Assembly: GCA_003645825.1 (NCBI GenBank)
Contig: QNCQ01000022.1
Location: forward strand, 1 to 12,990
Direction of reading: 5' to 3'
From: Fidelibacterota bacterium
Lineage (GTDB): Bacteria; Fidelibacterota; UBA2242; B5-G15
DNA: 12,990 nucleotides
In this document: positions 7,295 through 12,990 of the stretch, in pieces
Numbering within the stretch: position 1 is the stretch's first letter
Layout: every line of letters starts with the position of its first letter
Program-made: the position numbers and the translations under genes
Notes under the pieces: generated by a model
Database searches by the model: none
Told to the model about the DNA's origin: nothing
What the model saw: only the letters and a program-made list of their open reading frames with translations

Positions 7295-8166
7295 AGAACT
7301 CGAAAATATTATCGCTTGTTTTCATTTGCCTGCTTTCTATATCCTGTAGTGTCAACAGGATAGCCATAAATCTTGTTGGAAAATTTATAGAAGACGGGAC
7401 AACCATCCTCTACACCGAAGAAAACCTGTCAATTGCTAGGAGTTTTATTGCCAACAATATAAAAACTCTCGAAATCTTGCTTTCCAAAAACCCTGACAAC
7501 AAAAAGATAAATCTTCTTCTATGCCAGGCGTTATGTGCGTACGCGGTAGGATTTGTCGAAGATGAAGATACCCTACAGGCGTTGAAACTCTATCAGAGGG
7601 CTTTTCAACATGCTTTAAAATCTCTACCGGAGAAACTTCGCTTCGATGAAAACACAAAGCTAACACGGCTTGAGGAAATTTTAAAAGCTTATACGAAAAA
7701 AGATGTGCCTCCTCTTTTCTGGACAGGATATTCCTGGGGAAACCTTATAATGCATAATCTGGACAATCCACAGAATCTTCTCAATCTGGCAAAAGTCGAA
7801 AAAATTATGAAAAGGGTAGAGCAGCTCAATCCCGAATACAACAACGCTTCTGTTTACCTATTCTACGGAGTGTACTACTGCGCCAAACCTGTGATGTTCG
7901 GAGGAAACCCGGAGAAAGGGAAAGAATACTTCCTCAAATGCATCAACCTCAATGGAGATGACTATCTGACCCCAAAAGTCTACATGGCAAGATACTACGC
8001 AGTGCAAATTCAAGACAGGGATATGTTTGTAAAACTCCTGACTGAAGTCATAGATAAAGATACAATTACCCCGGAGTACAAACTGTTAAATGCTATCGCC
8101 AAAAAGAAAGCACGTTTTCTCATGGGAAAAATCAACTCTTTCTTCTTGGAGGACATATATGAGTAA
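7291..8166 (+). CDS. tatT: TRAP transporter TatT-type TPR lipoprotein
   Basis: The frame is open from 7174, but the first sensible start is ATG 7291, the only Met before a signal sequence; it overlaps the previous stop. That gives 291 residues. MKNSKILSLV, a hydrophobic core and SISC (C19) form a lipoprotein signal, although position -3 is Ser rather than Leu. The mature part is all-helical, with TPR-like repeats. It has the features I associate with the TatT family: a long N-terminal helical pair, a WTGYSWG block (about 152) and a Y-C-A-K-P-V-M-F-G-G-N-P-E-K-G-K segment near 215-230. In Treponema pallidum TatT forms a ring with a central pore and binds the TRAP receptor TatP; such systems are called TPATs. 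The next gene here is indeed a DctP-type receptor, so the role is probably to present ligand to it in the periplasm. No enzymatic motif is seen. Confidence 0.85.
   Translation: MKNSKILSLVFICLLSISCSVNRIAINLVGKFIEDGTTILYTEENLSIARSFIANNIKTLEILLSKNPDNKKINLLLCQALCAYAVGFVEDEDTLQALKLYQRAFQHALKSLPEKLRFDENTKLTRLEEILKAYTKKDVPPLFWTGYSWGNLIMHNLDNPQNLLNLAKVEKIMKRVEQLNPEYNNASVYLFYGVYYCAKPVMFGGNPEKGKEYFLKCINLNGDDYLTPKVYMARYYAVQIQDRDMFVKLLTEVIDKDTITPEYKLLNAIAKKKARFLMGKINSFFLEDIYE
8148..8153 (+). promoter_or_regulatory. Ribosome binding site fixing the start of the TRAP receptor gene
   Basis: GGAGGA lies 5 bases before ATG 8159. The frame is open further back (an ATG at 8090), but only 8159 has a ribosome site and is followed directly by a signal peptide. 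The start lies inside the end of tatT (8-base overlap). Confidence 0.8.
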
Positions 8167-9178
8167 AAAACTATCCTTAATACTCATAGCTATAATCTTT
8201 TCCTGTATCAGTTCTTTCGCAGGAGACAAAACCTACGTCATTAAATTTGCAACTGTCGCACCGGAAGGTTCCAGCTGGATGAAGGAAATGAGAAAATTCG
8301 AAAAAGAGCTGGAGAAAATAAGCAACGGAAGGCTAAAATTTGTTATTTACCCGAACGGTATAATGGGAAGCGAAAAAGATATGCTAAGAAAAATGAGGTT
8401 AGGACAGATACACTCCGCTACCTTCACGGGAGTAGGACTGGGAGAGATAGTCCCCGAAATAAGGATCTTAGAAGCCCCCTTCTTTTTTAAATCAAAAGAC
8501 GAGATAGATTATATCTACAATATAATCTTTAAAGAACTTTCTCCCAAATTTGAAAAGAAAGGCTTTTACCTGTCAGGATGGGCAGAGGTGGGTTTCATAT
8601 ACCTTTTTACAAATTACCCAATAAGAAAAATAGATGATTTCAAGAAAGTAAAAATGTGGCTCTGGAAGGGAGACCCTCTTGCCAAGGCTGCCTTTGATGT
8701 TCTTAGAATTCCCGCTATCCCCCTTGAGGTAACTGACGTTTACACTTCTCTTCAAACAGGATTGATAGATGGCGTCTATATCTCTCCATATGGAGCTATT
8801 GCATTGCAGTGGTTCACAAAAACGAAATATATGCTTGACTACCCACTTACCAACTCCATTGGCGCAGTTCTCATTACCAAGAAGAAACTAAACTCTTTAC
8901 CTGAAGACCTCAGAGAGATATTGATAACGAAAACGCGGGAATACTTGGAGGAAATAGTCAGAAGAAGTCGTCAGGAAAATATAGAATCTATAAAGATATT
9001 ACAAGAAAATGGCATCCAGCTTGTGCATATTGAGGATGAGGCAACCCTGAAAGAACTGGAGGAAAAGGGAAAAGAGATCCGGCAAAAGCTCGTTGGTAAA
9101 TTGTACTCTCAGGAACTATTAGAAAGAGTAGAAAAACTGCTCGAAGAATATAGAAACACCCATGGTCAAGAAAATTAG
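8159..9178 (+). CDS. TRAP transporter substrate-binding protein, DctP family (TatP-like)
   Basis: The 339-residue product starts with a signal (MSKKLSLILIAIIFSC, then SSFA before Gly-Asp). It could be cut by signal peptidase I after A21; C16 leaves a lipoprotein form possible. The mature protein is a DctP-type receptor throughout: IKFATVAPEGSSW at the first strand, a V-I-Y-P-N-G-I-M-G block with SEKDMLRKMRLGQI, LEAPFFFKS, and EVTDVYTSLQTGLIDGV (190-206). In most DctP proteins a G-x-K-x-R segment supplies an Arg that clamps the ligand carboxylate. Here it reads KVKMWLWKGDP, so W167 stands where Arg is expected. The E-N usually following D-G is also missing (IDGVYISP). The ligand is therefore probably not bound as a classical C4-dicarboxylate or sialic-acid type acid. 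Its position after tatT and before the QM permease genes makes it the periplasmic receptor. The end is rich in charged helix, and its last 17 bases overlap the next gene. Confidence 0.93.
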   Translation: MSKKLSLILIAIIFSCISSFAGDKTYVIKFATVAPEGSSWMKEMRKFEKELEKISNGRLKFVIYPNGIMGSEKDMLRKMRLGQIHSATFTGVGLGEIVPEIRILEAPFFFKSKDEIDYIYNIIFKELSPKFEKKGFYLSGWAEVGFIYLFTNYPIRKIDDFKKVKMWLWKGDPLAKAAFDVLRIPAIPLEVTDVYTSLQTGLIDGVYISPYGAIALQWFTKTKYMLDYPLTNSIGAVLITKKKLNSLPEDLREILITKTREYLEEIVRRSRQENIESIKILQENGIQLVHIEDEATLKELEEKGKEIRQKLVGKLYSQELLERVEKLLEEYRNTHGQEN

Positions 9179-9644
9179 AGCAATAATAGAAAGAATATCT
9201 ACTTATCTCGCTGTCACATTTTTGCTGGGTCTTGTTCTACTCTCTTTCACGCAGGTAGTCTTGAGAAATGTCTTTTCGATTGCATTTAATATAATCGAAG
9301 TAATTATAAGAAACGCAGTGCTATGGATAACATTTTTGGGTGCTTTACTGGCATCTGTCAGAGGGAAGCACATATCTATAGACGTTCTCCCTATAGTACT
9401 CGAAAGAAGAAAACATCAAAAAACCCTAAAGGCACTCAACTTCCTTGTTAATCTAATTGTAACCCTAATTGGACTAATATTCACTTATCTCTCTATAAAA
9501 TTCATCATAATGGAAATTGAATCAGGTGCATACATAGGAGGTCTTTTCCCAGCGTGGATAGCCGAAATAATAATCCCAATAGGTTTCCTTCTACTAAGTC
9601 TTACATTTTTCCTGAAACTTCTAGACAGGGGAGACACAAAGTAG
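9162..9644 (+). CDS. TRAP transporter small membrane subunit, DctQ family
   Basis: The 160-residue protein has four membrane helices at about 13-34, 45-66, 89-113 and 128-152, the usual DctQ layout and size. Family marks are visible: F-x-Q-V-V-L-R-N after helix 1, and W-I-T-F-L-G-A-L-L-A-S with R-G-K-H-I-S-I-D at the end of helix 2. DctQ subunits scaffold the large DctM subunit and help dock the receptor in the inner membrane. The ATG at 9162 lies 17 bases inside the receptor gene, with only a weak ribosome site, so translation is probably coupled. The next gene begins one base after its stop. Confidence 0.93.
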   Translation: MVKKIRAIIERISTYLAVTFLLGLVLLSFTQVVLRNVFSIAFNIIEVIIRNAVLWITFLGALLASVRGKHISIDVLPIVLERRKHQKTLKALNFLVNLIVTLIGLIFTYLSIKFIIMEIESGAYIGGLFPAWIAEIIIPIGFLLLSLTFFLKLLDRGDTK

Positions 9645-10916
9645 ATGGCAATTGGCATAACAGTTTTCATAATAATACTCTTTCTGCTTAGCGTACCGCT
9701 ATTCGCCACGATAGGACTTTCTGCTATTCTCCAGTTTTTAAGATCAGGGATCGATCCAACAGTAGTCATAGTTGAACTAAACAGAATTGCCTCTGCCCCA
9801 ACTCTCCTTGCCATTCCACTTTTTACATTCACAGGGTATATCCTGGCGCAGAGCAACGCCCCTAAACGCCTGTTTAATCTGGCAGATTCAATAATAGGTT
9901 GGCTACCCGGTGGAATAGCAATTGTCTCCTTAGCGGTTTGTGCAATATTCACCTGTCTCACTGGTGCCTCTGGAATAACAATAATAGCAATAGGTGGATT
10001 AGTGTATCCAATTCTCTTGAAAAAAGGATATCCAGAAAATTTCTCCCTTGGCCTCGTCACCAGCTCCGGAAGCTTAGGGCTTTTGTTTCCTCCAAGTCTA
10101 CCCTTAATTGTTTATGGTATAATCGCAAGAGTATCTATAGACCAGCTTTTCATTGCAGGCATAGTGCCAGGCATTATACTCATAATTTTGCTATCATTCT
10201 ACTCTATAAAATTTGGCACCAGAGGCAAAAAAGAACGAACACCCTTTTCCATTAAAAACATTTACATTAATCTCAAAAACACAATATGGGAACTGCCCAT
10301 CCCTGTGATAATAATAGGTGGCATATACGGGGGGTTTCTGACAGTAGTTGAAGCTTCCGCATTTGTAGCTTTCTACACTTTCGCAGTCGAGTTCCTCATC
10401 ACAAAAGAATTAACAGTTAAAAAAGACCTTATCCCTATTTGCCGTGATACAGTACAGCTCGTTGGTGGGATACTTATCATTCTTGGAAGTTCAATGGGGC
10501 TAACATCTTTCATGATAGATGCACAAATACCACAAAATCTATTAAATGTCATAAGAACGTTTATTACAACAAAATTCACTTTTCTTATACTGTTGAATAT
10601 TTTCCTTCTAATCGTTGGAGCTTTACTTGATATTTTTTCAGCGATAATAATAGTAGTTCCCCTGATTGTTCCTATCGCCCTAAGCTATGGCGTAAACCCC
10701 CTCCACTTAGGGATAATCTTCCTGACTAATCTCGAGATAGGATATATAACTCCACCTGTGGGGCTAAACCTCTTCATATCAAGTTTTAGATTTAAAAAAC
10801 CTATAATGTACCTTTACAAAACAAGCATCCCTTTCTTGGTTGTAATGCTAATCGGGCTAATTTTAATTACTTACATCCCTGAGCTGAGTCTTTTCCTGGT
10901 AAATCTATTTTATTAG
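9645..10916 (+). CDS. TRAP transporter large permease subunit, DctM family
   Basis: The 423-residue protein has eleven or twelve membrane helices and the normal length for DctM, a member of the ion transporter superfamily that drives uptake with an ion (usually sodium) gradient. Recognisable segments are LLSVPLFATIGLSA at the start, IPLFTFTGYILAQS, TCLTGASGITIIAIGGL, GSLGLLFPPSLPLIVYG, the mid-protein GGIYGGFLTVVEASAFVAFY (usually G-x-x-T-P-T-E-A), and TPPVGLNLF near the C-terminus. The central motif is altered: L-T-V-V-E-A-S in place of T-P-T-E-A, which may reflect divergence of this TatT-linked branch. The ATG immediately follows the dctQ stop (TAGATG), with GGGGAG about 9 bases upstream as ribosome site. 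It is the last gene of the operon. Confidence 0.95.
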   Translation: MAIGITVFIIILFLLSVPLFATIGLSAILQFLRSGIDPTVVIVELNRIASAPTLLAIPLFTFTGYILAQSNAPKRLFNLADSIIGWLPGGIAIVSLAVCAIFTCLTGASGITIIAIGGLVYPILLKKGYPENFSLGLVTSSGSLGLLFPPSLPLIVYGIIARVSIDQLFIAGIVPGIILIILLSFYSIKFGTRGKKERTPFSIKNIYINLKNTIWELPIPVIIIGGIYGGFLTVVEASAFVAFYTFAVEFLITKELTVKKDLIPICRDTVQLVGGILIILGSSMGLTSFMIDAQIPQNLLNVIRTFITTKFTFLILLNIFLLIVGALLDIFSAIIIVVPLIVPIALSYGVNPLHLGIIFLTNLEIGYITPPVGLNLFISSFRFKKPIMYLYKTSIPFLVVMLIGLILITYIPELSLFLVNLFY

Positions 10917-10950
10917 AAAAAGTCCTTCCTCCCGGCTGCTTCTACTTTTT
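10917..10950 (+). terminator. Weak candidate terminator after the TRAP operon
   Basis: AAAAAGT (10917-10923) can pair with ACTTTTT (10944-10950), starting right at the stop of the permease gene. The loop is 20 bases and the stem nearly all A-T, so it would be weak. No better hairpin for the plus strand is seen before the convergent gene. Confidence 0.3.
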
Positions 10951-10984
10951 CCCCTTTGAGGTTTTTCATGTCGCACCAAACTCT

Positions 10985-11013
10985 AAAAAGGGTGTTCAAA
11001 ACAAATTAACCCC
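10985..11013 (-). terminator. Candidate terminator of the hybrid histidine kinase gene
   Basis: Read on the minus strand, GGGGTT (11013-11008) pairs with AACACCC (10996-10990) with one bulged A, then five T (10989-10985). It lies about 39 bases past the kinase stop. The six-pair stem is modest, so the call is moderate. Confidence 0.45.
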
Positions 11014-11051
11014 TACCTTTGTCAAGATTAATTATCTCCACATGAAATCTC

Positions 11052-12990
11052 TTAGCTGAAAACGCCCCCTTTACCAAGCAAATCACGAAGAATTTTAGAT
11101 AATTCTTTTATATCAACGGGCTTCTTCATCCACCTGTCCACTCCCAAATTCTGATCAGTGTCCAGGTTTTTTCCTATCGGGTAACCAGTTAAAACCCCAA
11201 TTTTTACCTCTGCATCTATTTTCCTCAATCTCTTTATAAAATCAGCCCCACTCATCCCGGGCATCACCCAATCAGTAAGGACCAGCTTTATCTTTCCCTT
11301 ATTCTGTTTATACTTGTTCAGGCCGTCTTTTCCATCAACAGCTTCAATAACCCGATAGCCAAGATTCATAAGCATTTCCTTTAGAGACTGACGCACTGAA
11401 CCCTCATCTTCTACAATCATAATAAACTCCCCTTTACCTTTTTCAACTTTCCTAACAGTTTCAGGAATTATGTCCAAACTCCCTTCGCTCGAGGCGGCGG
11501 GAAGATAAATGGTAAACAACGTTCCAACACCAACCTCGCTTTCCACATCGATATATCCACCATGCTGTTTCACTATTCCGTAAACCTGAGATAATCCAAG
11601 GCCGGTTCCTCTATCTTTCCCCTTTGTGGTAAAAAATGGCTCGAAAACATGCGGCAGTACGCTTGGAGCAATTCCCTCACCTGTATCCCTGAACCGAAGT
11701 ACGATCCATTCTCCATCTCTCATATCCTTAAATGGTTTTTCGGAATCCTTGGAAAACACTGTCTTATCCAGTTCAATAATAAACTTACCCCCTCCTGGCA
11801 TCGCATCTCTGGCATTAACTGCAATATTGGTTATCACCTGCTGAAAGGCAGTTACATCTATCTCAGCCACAAGGTCTCCAGAAATACAACGCAACTCAAT
11901 TTTGATATCTTCGGGAATCGTTCTCTCCAATAATTTAACTATCTCCTTAACAAGGGGAGCTATATTAATTTTCCTTCTTTCAGATATAGACCTCCTGCTA
12001 AAATCAAGAATCTGCTTTATAAGATTAGCTGCTCTATCACCCTGATTCTTTATCATCTCTATAGTTCGTATCACATCTTCCGGCAAATCTTTCCTCAATC
12101 CGAGAATCTGAGCCCATCCTATTATAGGAGTCAAAATGTTATTGAAATCATGAGCTATCCCTGCCGTAAGCTGACCAACCGCAGCGAGTCTCGACTGGAG
12201 CTCAACCTTTTCGGAAATAAGTCTTTGCTCCGTAAGATCATCAATCTTAACTATCCATCTTTCATTCTCCAGCTTTTCTCTTACTCGTAGAACCCTTAAT
12301 GCAAGTATTCTCCTTCGAGGAGTGCTCAGTTCTATCTCCCGGTATAAACTCTCCTCATCATCAGCAAACAAATCCTCTGCATCAAAATTGTATATTTTCT
12401 CAATCCTTCCATCTTTTCCAAATTTAAATAAAAGCTCAACGTATTCCTCCCCTGAGGAATTAACCATGGTTATTTTTCTCTCCTCGGTCACCAGGATCAA
12501 CCCAGTATCTATATCCTCAATTAATAGCTCAGCCTTCTTTCTCTCTTTCTCCAGAAGTCCTTTCAACTTTGAAATTGACCTGGCAGCCTGGTCTGTTATC
12601 TCGCGAAGCACCTCTACATGCTCATCACTAAAAGCATCTTTCTTAGAAGAAGCAATGAAAATTAGCCCCTGAATTTTCTTCTTGCCACTTTTATCCAGGA
12701 CCTCAATAGGAACATAAAAACACGACTTGAGTTTCTCGATCTTAGCTTTGCCTTTCACTTTGAAACGGGGGTGATATACCTTCACAATTTTACCATCTGC
12801 AACACCCCCAAGAAAACGAAAAGTATCCACCACCTTGCCCGTAAGTTCCTCAAGCAAACTTTTTTTGATGGGCTTTCTTGGATAAACCGCCACCTTAACC
12901 GAATCACCAATCTTCAGTAAGGAAATAAACACGTGGTGTTCTACTATTCCCTCAAGACTGGACTCAATCGCTTCAAACAAACTGTCAAAG
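11052..12990 (-). CDS. Hybrid sensor histidine kinase with C-terminal receiver (5' end outside window)
   Basis: The frame is open to the right edge (F-D-S precede the TTG at 12980 with no ATG), so the start lies outside. At least 645 residues are visible; numbering is from the TTG codon. Residues 1-140 look like a GAF-type sensor (PIEVLDKSGKKKIQGLIFIA, then a helical linker). About 145-255 form a PAS-like domain (LLIEDIDTGLILVTEERKI). HisKA is at 265-335 with phosphorylated H277 in GIAHDFNN. The ATPase domain is at 375-495, with N389 in the N box (NIAVNARDAMPGGG), DTGEGI (432-437) and GTGLGL (458-463). The receiver is at 518-635: E524/D525 acidic pocket, phosphoacceptor D570 in LTDWVMPG, T598 and K620. 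All catalytic residues are present. No membrane helix is visible, so sensing is probably cytoplasmic unless the missing N-terminus adds one. No DNA-binding output is attached; a phosphorelay partner must be elsewhere. The gene is convergent with the TRAP operon. Confidence 0.93.
   Translation of the reverse strand, partial: FDSLFEAIESSLEGIVEHHVFISLLKIGDSVKVAVYPRKPIKKSLLEELTGKVVDTFRFLGGVADGKIVKVYHPRFKVKGKAKIEKLKSCFYVPIEVLDKSGKKKIQGLIFIASSKKDAFSDEHVEVLREITDQAARSISKLKGLLEKERKKAELLIEDIDTGLILVTEERKITMVNSSGEEYVELLFKFGKDGRIEKIYNFDAEDLFADDEESLYREIELSTPRRRILALRVLRVREKLENERWIVKIDDLTEQRLISEKVELQSRLAAVGQLTAGIAHDFNNILTPIIGWAQILGLRKDLPEDVIRTIEMIKNQGDRAANLIKQILDFSRRSISERRKINIAPLVKEIVKLLERTIPEDIKIELRCISGDLVAEIDVTAFQQVITNIAVNARDAMPGGGKFIIELDKTVFSKDSEKPFKDMRDGEWIVLRFRDTGEGIAPSVLPHVFEPFFTTKGKDRGTGLGLSQVYGIVKQHGGYIDVESEVGVGTLFTIYLPAASSEGSLDIIPETVRKVEKGKGEFIMIVEDEGSVRQSLKEMLMNLGYRVIEAVDGKDGLNKYKQNKGKIKLVLTDWVMPGMSGADFIKRLRKIDAEVKIGVLTGYPIGKNLDTDQNLGVDRWMKKPVDIKELSKILRDLLGKGGVFS

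Noticed and set aside
8090..8158. Longer N-terminus for the receptor gene
   Set aside because: No ribosome site before 8090; the GGAGGA and signal peptide fit ATG 8159.
9645..10916. AT-rich trinucleotide runs such as repeated ATA/AAT in the permease gene
   Set aside because: They encode Ile-rich membrane helices with AT-biased codons and are not a DNA repeat.
11020..11025. TTGACA on the minus strand as a -35 promoter element
   Set aside because: No -10 hexamer follows at 16-18 bases and no minus-strand gene lies downstream before the end of the permease gene.
12978..12980. TTG as the start codon of the hybrid kinase
   Set aside because: The frame continues open to the window edge and no ribosome site can be seen, so the start is most likely outside.
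11052..12990. Regulation of the TRAP operon by the neighbouring hybrid kinase
   Set aside because: The genes are convergent, the kinase has no DNA-binding domain and no shared operator is visible; adjacency alone does not support it.

Overview
This is a bacterial window, AT-rich (by eye about 60% A+T), with Lys/Ile-rich proteins and heavy use of AGA/AGG and ATA codons. Several genes have clear Shine-Dalgarno sites. A lipoprotein signal, Sec signal peptides, a TRAP transporter with a periplasmic receptor and a hybrid histidine kinase all point to a bacterium with a periplasm. The gene mix (secreted tricorn protease, TatT-type TRAP system, DUF39 homocysteine protein) would suit an anaerobic, possibly thermophilic lineage such as a candidate phylum of the WOR-3/Hydrothermae kind. 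That placement is inference; nothing in the window fixes the taxon.

Layout. (1) 1-81, minus: the first 27 codons of a probable DUF39 homocysteine-biosynthesis protein, running off the left edge. (2) About 218-1457, plus: a gene graveyard. Read across frameshifts, it holds what look like two successive decayed 3' ends of hybrid sensor histidine kinases, each an ATPase-domain tail followed by a receiver domain. The second receiver is well preserved; the first is eroded and has lost its phosphoacceptor segment. (3) 1487-4750, plus: a complete 1087-residue tricorn-type protease with a Sec signal peptide, followed by a strong, probably bidirectional terminator. (4) 4825-5581, minus: methionine sulfoxide reductase A with an N-terminal MsrB-like zinc domain, interrupted by a single-base frameshift. 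(5) 5786-10916, plus: five genes that overlap or abut throughout and surely form one operon. They encode an exported TPR-DUF3108 protein, a TatT-type TPR lipoprotein, a DctP-like TRAP receptor, and the DctQ-like and DctM-like membrane subunits. (6) 11052-12990, minus: a GAF/PAS-like hybrid histidine kinase with a C-terminal receiver, open at the right edge and convergent with the operon.

How the parts work together. The operon is the main functional unit. It is a TPR-associated TRAP (TPAT) transporter in which TatT is thought to work with the periplasmic receptor, which hands its ligand to the ion-driven QM permease. Two features set it apart: a translationally coupled second TPR protein carrying DUF3108, and a receptor with Trp where most DctP-type receptors have the carboxylate-binding Arg. 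Together they suggest a ligand that is not a simple carboxylate, possibly hydrophobic or envelope-derived. The tricorn protease would degrade peptides in the periplasm or outside the cell, and MsrA (if functional) would repair oxidised methionine. No sequence signal ties the hybrid kinase to the transporter.

No tRNA, rRNA, CRISPR array, insertion sequence or phage gene was recognised.
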